From NCBI RefSeq assembly GCF_900182785.1, contig NZ_FXTS01000001.1, forward strand, positions 558,001-622,000: a stretch of DNA of 64,000 nucleotides. The letters run 5' to 3'. Below the pieces are notes generated by a model. That model saw nothing but the letters and a program-made list of their open reading frames with translations, made no database searches and was not told the origin of the DNA. The position numbers were made by a program, and so were the translations under genes. Within the stretch, counting starts at the first letter, position 1. Every line of letters begins with the position of its first letter. The DNA comes from Oceanospirillum linum (GTDB lineage: Bacteria; Pseudomonadota; Gammaproteobacteria; Pseudomonadales; Halomonadaceae). Of the stretch, positions 43,905 through 53,241 are shown piece after piece.

Positions 43905-45131
43905 GTGTCTGAAATCACAGCCGACCTGCTCACGGAAGCCCTGAGCCCTGAGCTGGAGGCCCGTCGTGCGGCGCACCTCTATCGCTCCCGCCGTACCCTT
44001 AACGGGCCACAGCAGCCGCAGACTCAGGTGGATGGCCGCGACCTGCTCACCTTCTGTAGCAACGACTATCTAGGGCTGGCCAACGACCCCCGTGTTATTG
44101 AGCGCTTTCAGCAGGCCGCCAGCCGTTACGGTGCTGGCAGTGGTGCGTCACATCTGGTGAGCGGTCACAGTGCCGAACACCACGGGCTGGAAGAGGAACT
44201 GGCCGCGTTTACCGGACGGGATCGGGCGCTACTGTTTTCCACCGGTTTTATGGCCAATCTGGGGACGATCCAGGCTCTGGTCGGTAAAGGTGATGTGGTA
44301 TTTCAGGATCGTCTGAACCACGCCTCCCTGCTGGATGGCGGCCTGCACTCCGGTGCCCGCTTTAAGCGCTATCAGCATAACGATGCCGGACATCTGAATC
44401 GTTTGCTGGAGAAAACCAGCCCAGCCGCTTCGGTTAATCATCATAACCGCCGCAAGCTGGTGGTCACCGATGGCGTATTCAGCATGGATGGCGACTGTGC
44501 CCCCATGCAGCCATTAATTGAAACCTGCCAACAACACAACGCCTGGCTAATGGTGGATGACGCCCATGGTTTTGGCTGTCTAGGTGATAATGGACAGGGT
44601 CTTGGTGCCGGTTTCAGCCAGAATGAGATTCCCATCCTGATGGGAACCCTAGGCAAGGCGATCGGCACCAGTGGTGCCTTTATTGCCGGCTCTGATGCCC
44701 TGATCGAAACCCTGATTCAGTTTGCCCGCCCCTATATTTATACCACCGCGATTCCACCGGCGATCGCCGCAGCAACACGCACAAGCCTTAACATCGTGCA
44801 GCAGGAACCGGAGCGCCGTCAGCACCTAAACACCCTTATTGCACAATTCCGCACCGGTGCTCAGCAGCTGGGCCTGACACTTATGGATTCGCCAACCGCG
44901 ATTCAGCCGATTCTGATCGGCGATGACGCAGAAACCCTGAGCTGGAGTCATAAGCTGGAAAACGCCGGACTTCTGGTGACGGCGATCCGGCCACCGACCG
45001 TACCTAAAGGCAGCGCCCGTCTTCGGGTGACCCTGAGCGCCAGCCATAGGGCAGAGCAGATCGACCGCCTGTTAGCGGTACTTGCGGATATCGCACAGCA
45101 ACGGGGTGTGCCTGAGGTCGTTTTGCCATGA
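43905..45131 (+). CDS. bioF: 8-amino-7-oxononanoate synthase
   Basis: PLP enzyme condensing pimeloyl-ACP with alanine in biotin synthesis. The 408-residue protein starts with GTG at 43905, eleven bases after bioB. Family motifs are GSGASHLVSGHSAEHHGLEE, VVTDGVFSMDGDCAP, VDDAHGFGCLG and the PLP lysine in MGTLGKAIGTSG. An insertion of a few residues (ASVNHHNRR) follows the substrate-binding region. It overlaps bioH by four bases (ATGA). Confidence 0.95.
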   Translation: MSEITADLLTEALSPELEARRAAHLYRSRRTLNGPQQPQTQVDGRDLLTFCSNDYLGLANDPRVIERFQQAASRYGAGSGASHLVSGHSAEHHGLEEELAAFTGRDRALLFSTGFMANLGTIQALVGKGDVVFQDRLNHASLLDGGLHSGARFKRYQHNDAGHLNRLLEKTSPAASVNHHNRRKLVVTDGVFSMDGDCAPMQPLIETCQQHNAWLMVDDAHGFGCLGDNGQGLGAGFSQNEIPILMGTLGKAIGTSGAFIAGSDALIETLIQFARPYIYTTAIPPAIAAATRTSLNIVQQEPERRQHLNTLIAQFRTGAQQLGLTLMDSPTAIQPILIGDDAETLSWSHKLENAGLLVTAIRPPTVPKGSARLRVTLSASHRAEQIDRLLAVLADIAQQRGVPEVVLP

Positions 45132-45955
45132 GCCGCCTGATAACAAACAAACCGCTTATTCTGCTGCACGGCTGGGGCGCGACACCGGCTATCTGGCAGC
45201 CACTGACCGATGCGCTGAACACACTGAATCCCGGGCGGAAGGTTCTGACACCGGCTCTGCCCGGTTATCAATCGGACCAAACAATCTCAGATTGGGCCGG
45301 TGATCAGGCACAGCTGCCACAGGTGATCGATCAGCTGCAACTGCCCACCGATGCCCATTGGCTTGGCTGGTCACTGGGCGGTAATCTGCTGCTGGAGATC
45401 GCACATTTTCTGGCGGAACAGCATCAGCCACTGCCCCATAGCCTGACACTGTTATGCAGCAACCCCTCGTTTCAACAGCGTGGCGATCACACCGCAGCCA
45501 TGCCGGAAGAAACCCTGAGCCAGTTCCGATCCGGTTTTGATCTGCAGCCAGAAAAAACCCTGAAGCGTTTTCAGCGGTTACAACAGCAGGGCGAAAGCGA
45601 TCTGCGGGCAGTCAAAAAACTGTTGGCTGAGCTATCCCCTAAAAAACGATCCCTTAAAGAGCAGTCCCCTAAAAGGCTGCCTGCATCTGCAGAAACACTG
45701 GCTAACGGTCTGACCGCGCTATCCGTCCTGGATCAGAGAGCTTATACCAACCTTGCCGAAAGCGGCTGCCCAACCCTTTGGCTGCTGGCTGAAAACGACC
45801 CTCTGGTTCCTGCTGCCACGGCTGAGCAGCTGAATCATAAGCTACTGACCGATTGCGGCCATCTGCCGATGCTGAGCCAACCGGAACCTCTGGCACGGCT
45901 GATTCACGATACTCTGACCCGGCTTGAATCGACCCACAGGGCATCTCAGCCATGA
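45128..45955 (+). CDS. bioH: BioH, pimeloyl-ACP methyl ester esterase
   Basis: Alpha/beta hydrolase that removes the methyl group from pimeloyl-ACP methyl ester, freeing the chain for BioF. The 275-residue protein has the oxyanion segment LLHGWGATPAIW, the nucleophile S82 in GWSLGGN, the Asp in LLAENDPLVPA and the His in TDCGHLPML. A Ser-Pro-Lys-rich insertion (SPKKRSLKEQSPKRL, about residues 169-185) interrupts the lid region and is longer than in E. coli BioH (256). It overlaps bioF and bioC by four bases each. Confidence 0.93.
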   Translation: MSRLITNKPLILLHGWGATPAIWQPLTDALNTLNPGRKVLTPALPGYQSDQTISDWAGDQAQLPQVIDQLQLPTDAHWLGWSLGGNLLLEIAHFLAEQHQPLPHSLTLLCSNPSFQQRGDHTAAMPEETLSQFRSGFDLQPEKTLKRFQRLQQQGESDLRAVKKLLAELSPKKRSLKEQSPKRLPASAETLANGLTALSVLDQRAYTNLAESGCPTLWLLAENDPLVPAATAEQLNHKLLTDCGHLPMLSQPEPLARLIHDTLTRLESTHRASQP

Positions 45956-46785
45956 AGACAATGGCAGCACTGGCGGCTACACCCGCAGCTCCCCCGACGC
46001 CCAGAGACAAAAGCAAAATAGCCGATGCTTTCAGCAAAGCTGCCGCTGACTACGATCAGCTGGCCCAGGCGCAAAAGCGTATCGCACAAAAGGTGTTGGA
46101 TCTCTGCCCGACATCCACCTCAGCCGAAAGCCGCATCGGCCATGCACTGGATATCGGCTGCGGCACCGGCTACTGGACACGCAGGCTGCGGGATCATAGC
46201 CAGGCTCAGCAAATCACTGGGTTGGATCTGGCGGAGGGCATGCTTCGCTTTGCTGACGAGCAGCCCGACAACCAGCGTATCCAATGGCTCTGCGCCGATG
46301 CTGAGCAGCTGCCGTTACCGGCTGAAAATCTTGATCTGGTGTTTTCCAGTCTGGCGATCCAATGGTGTAACGATTATCACGCCCTCTTTGGCAGTATCGC
46401 CAGAACACTGAAACCGGGCGGCGAAGCCCATATCGCCACCCTGCTTCCCGGAACCCTCTGCGAACTGGAACAAAGCTGGGCGAAGGTGGATAACAAAACC
46501 CATATCAACCGCTTTACTGACGCACAGATACTGATACACGCGATCCGAAAGGCGGGACTAACCCTAAGCGCAACGGACGCATATTGCGAGACGATGTTTT
46601 ATCCTGACCTGCGCGCGGTCTTTGATTCCATCAAGGGCGTTGGTGCTCACCATACCGAAGGTGAGGCCGGTCTGACCGGACGACGCAGTCTGCTGAAGCT
46701 GAAACAGGCCTACGAAACAAGACGCACCTCCGAGGGCTTACCGGTCAGTTACCAGGTTTTGATTTTATCCCTCAGAAAACCCTGA
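45952..46785 (+). CDS. bioC: BioC, malonyl-ACP O-methyltransferase
   Basis: SAM-dependent methyltransferase that methylates malonyl-ACP so that the fatty acid synthase can build pimeloyl-ACP methyl ester; it partners BioH. The 277-residue protein has the N-terminal FSKAAADYDQLAQAQKRIA typical of BioC, the SAM motif LDIGCGTGYWTRRL and motif IV LDLVFSSLAIQWCND. The start overlaps the bioH stop by four bases. An 88-base gap precedes bioD. Confidence 0.95.
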   Translation: MKTMAALAATPAAPPTPRDKSKIADAFSKAAADYDQLAQAQKRIAQKVLDLCPTSTSAESRIGHALDIGCGTGYWTRRLRDHSQAQQITGLDLAEGMLRFADEQPDNQRIQWLCADAEQLPLPAENLDLVFSSLAIQWCNDYHALFGSIARTLKPGGEAHIATLLPGTLCELEQSWAKVDNKTHINRFTDAQILIHAIRKAGLTLSATDAYCETMFYPDLRAVFDSIKGVGAHHTEGEAGLTGRRSLLKLKQAYETRRTSEGLPVSYQVLILSLRKP

Positions 46786-46873
46786 AACGGCACATCATCT
46801 GATCGATTTTCTGAACCGAATTTTGTAGCATCCGGATCAAACTTATCTAACCTCCATCTCAGGCGAAGAGTCT

Positions 46874-47569
46874 ATGAAGACCTATTTTATTACCGGAACC
46901 GACACCGATGCAGGCAAAACATTTGCCAGCTGCGCACTTCTCCATGCAGCAGGTAAGCTGGGCTTTAAAACACTGGCACATAAACCTGTTGCAGCCGGTT
47001 GTGAGCAAACGCCTGACGGCCTGCGTAACAGCGATGCTATAAATCTGATGAGCGCGATGAATCAGGATGAAGGGTATGACATGGTTAACCCCATCGCGCT
47101 CGAACCTGGCATAGCACCTCATCTGGCAGCCCATGATGCTGGCGTACAACTCAGTGTATCCCGCAGTGCGGGTTTTGCCCGGGGGATCATGATGGCCCGG
47201 GCTGACCTGCTGCTCATCGAGGGTGCCGGGGGGTGGCGCGTACCGTTAAACAACCGCGAGACCCTGGCGGACCTGGCAAAGAACCTCAACAAACCGGTTA
47301 TCCTGGTGGTTGGCATGAAGCTGGGTTGTATCAACCACGCCCTTTTAACCGCCGAAGCGATTAAAGCAGATGGCTTGGAGATTGCTGGCTGGATCGCGAA
47401 CGGGATCGACCCAGAGATGAATCACTACCGGGAAAACCTAACCACACTGGCACAGATGATTCAGGCACCACTTCTGGCTGAGATACCGCCTATACGGAGT
47501 GGCAGCTGGAAAGACGCTGCAGAACATATACCTGATGCCGCTGTAAAATTTATCCTAGGCAAAAACTAA
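46874..47569 (+). CDS. bioD: Dethiobiotin synthetase
   Basis: ATP-dependent carboxylase closing the ureido ring of dethiobiotin. The 231-residue protein has the P-loop GTDTDAGKTFAS at about 7-18 (most relatives have GTDTEVGKT), KPVAAGCE with the substrate lysine, and IEGAGGWRVPLN. It is the last gene of the bioBFHCD operon; bioA is not in this window and must lie elsewhere. No clear terminator follows before the DUF1826 gene. Confidence 0.96.
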   Translation: MKTYFITGTDTDAGKTFASCALLHAAGKLGFKTLAHKPVAAGCEQTPDGLRNSDAINLMSAMNQDEGYDMVNPIALEPGIAPHLAAHDAGVQLSVSRSAGFARGIMMARADLLLIEGAGGWRVPLNNRETLADLAKNLNKPVILVVGMKLGCINHALLTAEAIKADGLEIAGWIANGIDPEMNHYRENLTTLAQMIQAPLLAEIPPIRSGSWKDAAEHIPDAAVKFILGKN

Positions 47570-47658
47570 TATTGCCAAAACATCAATGTGGCTACTGATG
47601 CCGCTATAAAAGGGCTCAGAGCTTAGTGAAGCAGCGAGCCATTTTTGTCGCGAAACCC

Positions 47659-47690
47659 TACAATAAAATGTTATGTTGCAACATATCTTT
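47659..47690 (+). promoter_or_regulatory. Zur-type operator at the DUF1826 promoter
   Basis: AATGTT (47667-47672), seven bases, AACATA (47680-47685) matches the gammaproteobacterial Zur box layout AATGTT-N7-AACATT in spacing and in 11 of 12 arm bases. A candidate -10 box TACAAT lies just upstream at 47659-47664, so a bound repressor would cover the start of transcription. GGAG at 47694-47697 is the ribosome-binding site for the GTG start at 47706. Confidence 0.6.
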
Positions 47691-47705
47691 ATTGGAGTTA
47701 AAACC

Positions 47706-48440
47706 GTGACCAGCCTAAACCCACATCCACTAACCGATACGAAATACCCCGCCAGCCACCAGAGCTACTCTGATCTAGCGCAATGTACTTTCTATCCGGT
47801 CAAACCCGATCAGGAAACCTTGTACCCAACAGGGGATGACCCGGATGTACTCACTGAAATCTATCAACCCGGAGTTCGCTTAACCTGCTGGCAGCGTACT
47901 CCAGGTACCAAAGCGATGCACTACGTTAACTGGCTGACGGAAAGAGGTCACTTACTCCCTTTACGTCTTGTGGCTGCACCAGAGGCGCTGACAGAGCAAC
48001 TGCAGAAAGACTTGCCAAATCACCCCGACCGGGCAAGCTTTATTGCCGATATTGTCTATCTGACAGAGATGTTCACATGCTTATTTGATATGGAGGAAGT
48101 AGGGCTGCGTCTATCTTTACTGACCCAGGCGATGTGCCCCCGATTCCATGTGGATCGTATCGGTGCAAGAATGGTATGCACCTATTCAGGCCAGGGTACT
48201 GAATGGCTTCCGAATGAGGCTATTGACCGTACAAAACTTGGCAGGGGCAGTCAGGGACTGACTGACGATCAATCCGGCTTATATCCACTGGAAATAACGC
48301 CAAACCAGGTTGATACCGGTGATGTGGTTATTATGAAAGGCGATGCCTGGCCTGGTCACGAAGGACAAGGACTGGTGCACCGGTCTCCTGCATGCAGCCC
48401 TGATGAACCACGCTTATTTGTTAGTATGGATGTGATGTGA
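47706..48440 (+). CDS. DUF1826 domain protein, probably zinc-regulated
   Basis: Conserved protein of unknown function. I chose GTG 47706 (244 residues) because GGAG lies eight bases before it; the ATG at 47673 sits inside the operator-like palindrome. The C-terminal half has FHVD (H148, D150), GDVVIMKG and GLVHRSP (H225, R226), an arrangement resembling the HxD...H metal triad plus Arg of 2-oxoglutarate/Fe(II) oxygenases on a beta-helix fold. No signal peptide. From memory, DUF1826 genes often accompany COG0523 metal chaperones in zinc-starvation regulons; none is in this window. Function is inferred only. Confidence 0.75.
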   Translation: MTSLNPHPLTDTKYPASHQSYSDLAQCTFYPVKPDQETLYPTGDDPDVLTEIYQPGVRLTCWQRTPGTKAMHYVNWLTERGHLLPLRLVAAPEALTEQLQKDLPNHPDRASFIADIVYLTEMFTCLFDMEEVGLRLSLLTQAMCPRFHVDRIGARMVCTYSGQGTEWLPNEAIDRTKLGRGSQGLTDDQSGLYPLEITPNQVDTGDVVIMKGDAWPGHEGQGLVHRSPACSPDEPRLFVSMDVM

Positions 48441-48507
48441 TCAGCATCCGTTTTTTACTTTATCCTATTGATGAACAATAATTTTTTGCTTTTTTCAGGC
48501 TTTTGGC

Positions 48508-48535
48508 TTGACCCCGATAAACACTTAACTATAAT
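48508..48535 (+). promoter_or_regulatory. tRNA-Leu promoter
   Basis: TTGACC (48508-48513) and a perfect TATAAT (48530-48535) are spaced 16 bases apart, with a GC-rich discriminator and the tRNA starting 12 bases downstream. Typical strong stable-RNA promoter. Confidence 0.8.
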
Positions 48536-48547
48536 ACGCTCCGTGCT

Positions 48548-48632
<85 letters not shown>

Positions 48633-48778
48633 TCTTCTCTTCCCTCCGACTTGCTTTCTAATAAAGCAATCAATGAAGATGGCCCAGCACGGTTTTACCG
48701 TTTTAGTTAAAACGCTGTAAAACAACAATTGCCCGATCAATGAGATCACCTCCTCAGATCAGCGGCATACGAAAAGAT

Positions 48779-48863
<85 letters not shown>

Positions 48864-49172
48864 TCTTTTCTTTTTAATCCCCACCAAAAAATCAATCGTA
48901 ATCAGATATAAAATCCACATCATGGCCTTTATTTCAGCTGCCTCTACTGGATTCACTCACCGCAATATTAAATCTTATTCACAACCAGGTACTCAATTTT
49001 AGCCTGTGGATATCTCAACCCAAACCTTTGCACTTTTGCCGTACAAGCAAAAGCAGCCGTCAGTGAAAATCCAAACACGCATAGTACAAGCCAAAATCAA
49101 AAAACCGGCCAGGGTTTTCACCCAAGCCGGTTCTGTAGATCGATCAGAAGATCAGTATCTGTCTAGCAGTTA
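48864..49172. other. Intergenic region after the tRNA genes
   Basis: This 309-base, AT-rich stretch has no gene. The only element I can support is the terminator at 49098-49132. No T-rich hairpin directly follows the second tRNA. Confidence 0.6.
49098..49132 (-). terminator. Terminator after the first acyl-CoA dehydrogenase gene
   Basis: On the minus strand AACCGGC (49132-49126) pairs with GCCGGTT (49109-49103), with an inner GGG/CCC pair, followed by six T. Good rho-independent form. Confidence 0.8.
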
Positions 49173-50969
49173 TTACTCACCGTAGAACAGCTCTTCTTCC
49201 AAGTCCATCAGGGTTTCTGCGCCAGCATTTACCTGTGCAGCCAGTGCTGCTGCCTTAGGCAGTACACGGGCGTAGAAGAAATTAGCAACCTTCACTTTAG
49301 AGCTGTAGAAGCCGCTGGTGTCTTCCGCTGCTTTAGGGGCTGCAACAGCAACCATACGAGCCCACATATAGGCGTATGTCACCAAACCAAACAGGTCCAG
49401 ATAATCCTGAGATGCGGCACCGATCTCTTCCGGATTAGCTGCAGCCTTCTCAATAACACCTTCGGTCACCTGAACCAGGGTATCCACAGCAGCCGCTAGC
49501 TTCGCAAGGTAAGGCTGAACCTGTGCGTTATCAGCATTCGCCTCGATAAAGCTACGGATATCCTGTTCGAACAGTTTTACATACTCACCCTTATTAGAAA
49601 CCACTTTACGACCCATCAGATCAAGCGCCTGAATACCGTTAGTGCCTTCGTAGATCTGTGCAATACGGGCATCACGAACATACTGTTCTGCGCCCCATTC
49701 ACGGATATAACCCTGACCACCGTAGATCTGCTGAGCAGAGATCGTGCAATCCAGGCCACGGTCTGTCAGATAGGACTTAGCGACCGGTGTCATTAACGCC
49801 ACAAGTGCTGCCGCCTTCTTACGAACATCAGCATCTTCATGGAACTTAGACATATCCAGCTGCATGCCCACGTATGACGCAAACGCACGACCCGCTTCGT
49901 TGAAAGCACGTACATTCAGAGCCATGCGACGCACATCAGGGTGAACCAGAATGTTGTCTGCGGCTTTCTCAGGGTACTTGGCACCACCCGGCGCACGGGA
50001 CTGAATACGCTCCTGAGCAAAGTCCATGGCACTCTGATAAGCAACTTCACCGAGCCCCAGCCCCTGAATACCGATAGACAGACGCTCGTAGTTCATCATA
50101 GTGAACATGCAGGCCAAACCTTTGTTCGGCTCTCCGATCATCCAGCCCTGAGCACCGTCAAAGTTCATCACGCAGGTCGCAGAACCTTTAATACCCATTT
50201 TGTGCTCAATAGAGCCACAGAATGCCGGGTTACGCTCGCCCAGTGAGCCATCTTCATTGATCAGGAATTTGGGCACCATAAACAGGGAGATACCCCGGGA
50301 ACCAGCCGGCGCATCCGGCAACTTAGCCAGTACCAGATGAATAATGTTCTCGGACAGGTCATGCTCACCACCGGTGATAAAGATCTTAGTACCTGTAATA
50401 TTATAAGAGCCATCAGTATTAGGCTCTGCTTTTGTGCGGATCAATCCAAGATCTGTACCGGAATGCGGCTCGGTCAGGCACATAGTACCCATCCAGCGGC
50501 CTTCGTACATTGCAGGTAGCAGCTGCTCTTTCATTTCATCACTGGCGTGATTATCAAGGCACAGCGTAGCACCTGAGTTCAGCGCCGGGTAGAGAGCAAA
50601 AGAAGCGTTTGAAGCATACAGCATCTCTTCAAACAACACGGTCAGCATCTTAGGCATGCCCTGACCGCCAAATTCGATATTACCACCAAGGCCCATCCAG
50701 CCACTCTCAGCCATCAGCTGGAACGCTTCTTTAAAGCCTTTCGGAGTGGTTACTTCACCATCATTGAACTGACAGCCTTCTTCATCACCAGTACGGTTCA
50801 GAGGAAACAGTTCATTTTCGTTAACCTTGGCGCCTTCTTCAAGAATCGCATCAACCAGGTCAGGTGTCACTTCCTGAGTTGCCGGCATGGTAGACCAAAG
50901 CTTGTCAGCTTCAAAAACTTCATTCAGAACAAAACGCATATCGCGTAAAGGAGCTTTATACTTTGCCAT
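49173..50969 (-). CDS. Acyl-CoA dehydrogenase, FadE-like (long form)
   Basis: FAD-dependent enzyme for the first step of fatty acid beta-oxidation. The 598-residue protein has the N-terminal helical domain, the FAD-binding region with MCLTEPHSGTDLG and GTKIFITGGEHD, the MMNYERLSIGIQGLG segment and the C-terminal QIYGGQGYIREWGAEQYVRDARI with the YEGTNGIQALDL motif, followed by an extra C-terminal domain of about 130 residues. The long form resembles the paired FadE genes near the biotin operon of Pseudomonas. It is about 55 per cent similar by eye to the next gene upstream; chain-length preference cannot be read from sequence. Confidence 0.93.
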   Translation of the reverse strand: MAKYKAPLRDMRFVLNEVFEADKLWSTMPATQEVTPDLVDAILEEGAKVNENELFPLNRTGDEEGCQFNDGEVTTPKGFKEAFQLMAESGWMGLGGNIEFGGQGMPKMLTVLFEEMLYASNASFALYPALNSGATLCLDNHASDEMKEQLLPAMYEGRWMGTMCLTEPHSGTDLGLIRTKAEPNTDGSYNITGTKIFITGGEHDLSENIIHLVLAKLPDAPAGSRGISLFMVPKFLINEDGSLGERNPAFCGSIEHKMGIKGSATCVMNFDGAQGWMIGEPNKGLACMFTMMNYERLSIGIQGLGLGEVAYQSAMDFAQERIQSRAPGGAKYPEKAADNILVHPDVRRMALNVRAFNEAGRAFASYVGMQLDMSKFHEDADVRKKAAALVALMTPVAKSYLTDRGLDCTISAQQIYGGQGYIREWGAEQYVRDARIAQIYEGTNGIQALDLMGRKVVSNKGEYVKLFEQDIRSFIEANADNAQVQPYLAKLAAAVDTLVQVTEGVIEKAAANPEEIGAASQDYLDLFGLVTYAYMWARMVAVAAPKAAEDTSGFYSSKVKVANFFYARVLPKAAALAAQVNAGAETLMDLEEELFYGE

Positions 50970-51340
50970 GGGGCGTACTTCCTCGATTCTTTATCGTTAA
51001 TTCCAGCCTGCACAGTGAGCTAATAAGATAACTCAAACTGCATTGCGTCCTGTTACAGGTGCTATTTTCACATAGGATATAGACAGCCTGAAAAGATTCG
51101 ACCAGATTCTGGTTTTCAGTCATATTACTGAATGAAACGTTAGGCTACCAGCCCACTGCGTGACTTGCGGGTTCAGTTTATACGCAGGCTTCAGCCATTG
51201 TGCATCGCAGGGTAGAGCCAGTGCAAACTGCAGGAAAGTCAAGAGATGAGCGCTTTATAGTAAGACCTATAAAACGCTATTAAAAAACGGGCCCTCCATG
51301 GCCCGTATCAATCATCAGAACAAATGATCACAAAATAAAA
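50970..51340. other. Intergenic region between the two acyl-CoA dehydrogenases
   Basis: This 371-base stretch has no gene. It holds the terminator of the upstream gene (51281-51306), an imperfect inverted repeat at 51249-51278 (AGCGCTTTATAG/CTATAAAACGCT, 11 of 12 paired), and presumably the promoter of the downstream gene. I saw no full PsrA-type palindrome here, only an isolated GAAACGTT. Confidence 0.55.
51281..51306 (-). terminator. Terminator after the second acyl-CoA dehydrogenase gene
   Basis: On the minus strand ACGGGCC (51306-51300) pairs with GGCCCGT (51293-51287), followed by a run of T (51287-51282). It separates the two paralogous genes into different transcripts. Confidence 0.85.
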
Positions 51341-53146
51341 TCAGATCTCGAAACCAGCACCAAACTGATCCGCATCCATCGCCATCAGCGAGTCTCCGCC
51401 CTCTGCAATCGTCGCCACCAACGATTTGGTGCGCGGTAGTAACTTGCTGAAGTAGAACTCTGCCGTTGCCAGCTTACCTTTATAAAAGGAGGTTTCCGTT
51501 GTGCCATTAGCCAGTGCTTCCTGAGCAACCTTAGCGGCTTGCGCCCAGAAATATGCCAGCGTGACATAACCTGAGTACATCAGGTAGTCCACAGATGCAG
51601 CACCAACCTCTTCACGATTCTGCATCGCCTTCATACCGATCTGCATCGTGATATCGCCCCACTCCTTGTTCAACTTCGCAAGAGGAGCAACAAATTTCAC
51701 CATATCGGAATTACCTTCCTCGGTCTGACAGAACTTATGCACCTGCTTAGTGAACTTGCGCAGACTTTCACCCTGGTTCATCAGAATCTTACGACCCAGA
51801 AGATCCAGCGCCTGAATACCTGTTGTGCCCTCGTACAAACGAGTGATACGTGCATCGCGTACAAACTGCTCCATACCCCACTCATGGATAAAGCCATGAC
51901 CACCAAAGATCTGAATACCTTCATTGGTGGCTTCAAAGCCCGCTTCCGTCAGGAAGGCTTTAACAATCGGTGTCAGCAGACCTAATAACTCATCGGCTTC
52001 TTTACCCGTCTCACCACCAGCAGATACCTGATCGATCAGTTGTGCAGTGTAATAGATAAGTGCACGACCGCCTTCGGCAAATGCTTTCTGTGTCAGCAGC
52101 ATGCGGCGTACATCAGGATGGACAATAATAGGGTCAGCCGCTTTCTCAGGTGCTTTAGGGCCGCTCAGAGCACGCATCTGCAAACGATCACGGGCATAAG
52201 CCAGGGCATTCTGGAATGAAACCTCAGTCAGTCCCAGCCCCTGAATACCAACACCAATACGGGCAGCATTCATCATCACAAACATGTAGGACAAGCCTTT
52301 GTTCGGCTCACCAATCAGATAACCTTTGGCATTATCAAAGTTCATTACGCAGGTGCTGTTACCATGGATACCCATTTTATGCTCGATGGAACCACACTGC
52401 ACACCGTTACGCTCGCCTGCTTCACCGCTCGCATCCGGAGTAAATTTCGGCACGATAAATAGCGAAATACCCTTAGAACCTTCCGGAGCCCCAGGCAACT
52501 TTGCCAGTACCAGGTGCACAATATTGTCAGACATATCGTGCTCGCCGGCCGAGATGAAGATCTTAGTTCCACTGATTGCATAGCTATCACCATCCAGCGG
52601 CTCAGCTTTAGTACGAATCAGACCCAGATCGGTACCACAGTGAGGCTCCGTCAGACACATGGTGCCAGTCCAGCTACCTTCAATCATCTTAGTCAGGTAA
52701 AGTTCTTTCTGTTCTTCAGTACCATGGTGCAGCAGGGCATCCATAGCTCCGTGTGACAGCCCTGGATACATACCCCATGACAGGTTAGATGAGCAGATCA
52801 TCTCATTCAGAACCATACCCAGAGACTGTGGTAAGCCCTGACCACCATAACGAGTGTCTTGGGTCATGGAAGGCCAACCACCTTCAACGTACTGCTTATA
52901 AGCTTCTTTAAAGCCTTTAGGTGTAACAACCTCGCCATCGTTAAACTGGCAGCCTTCAGCATCACCGCTTTGATTCAGAGGTGTCAAAACTTCTTCAGTA
53001 AACTTTGCCCCCTCTTCCAAAATGGCATTCACAATTTCCGGAGATGCCTCATCCCCATTTGGCAGCTGTGCGTAGTGGGCAGGAAAATCCAGCATCTCGT
53101 CCATTACAAAACGGATATCACGCAGGGGAGCTTTATATGTTGGCAT
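51341..53146 (-). CDS. Acyl-CoA dehydrogenase, FadE-like (long form), paralog
   Basis: Second beta-oxidation acyl-CoA dehydrogenase, 601 residues and colinear with the neighbouring paralog: MCLTEPHCGTDLG, GTKIFISAGEHDMSDNIVHLVLA, MMNAARIGVGIQGLG, IFGGHGFIHEWGMEQFVRDARITRLYEGTTGIQALDL, then the extra C-terminal domain. The two genes probably arose by tandem duplication and may prefer different chain lengths, which sequence alone does not tell. A 7-bp perfect palindrome about 95 bases upstream (53242-53259) fits regulation by a PsrA-like fatty acid sensor. Confidence 0.93.
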   Translation of the reverse strand: MPTYKAPLRDIRFVMDEMLDFPAHYAQLPNGDEASPEIVNAILEEGAKFTEEVLTPLNQSGDAEGCQFNDGEVVTPKGFKEAYKQYVEGGWPSMTQDTRYGGQGLPQSLGMVLNEMICSSNLSWGMYPGLSHGAMDALLHHGTEEQKELYLTKMIEGSWTGTMCLTEPHCGTDLGLIRTKAEPLDGDSYAISGTKIFISAGEHDMSDNIVHLVLAKLPGAPEGSKGISLFIVPKFTPDASGEAGERNGVQCGSIEHKMGIHGNSTCVMNFDNAKGYLIGEPNKGLSYMFVMMNAARIGVGIQGLGLTEVSFQNALAYARDRLQMRALSGPKAPEKAADPIIVHPDVRRMLLTQKAFAEGGRALIYYTAQLIDQVSAGGETGKEADELLGLLTPIVKAFLTEAGFEATNEGIQIFGGHGFIHEWGMEQFVRDARITRLYEGTTGIQALDLLGRKILMNQGESLRKFTKQVHKFCQTEEGNSDMVKFVAPLAKLNKEWGDITMQIGMKAMQNREEVGAASVDYLMYSGYVTLAYFWAQAAKVAQEALANGTTETSFYKGKLATAEFYFSKLLPRTKSLVATIAEGGDSLMAMDADQFGAGFEI

Positions 53147-53241
53147 ATTGACCTCGGCTTAACTGTTCTTGTTGTACCAGCCTGTAGCTTCTCAGGAGAA
53201 TGTCACCCAAGACGCCAGACAGTGTAAATAGAGAAATCTAA

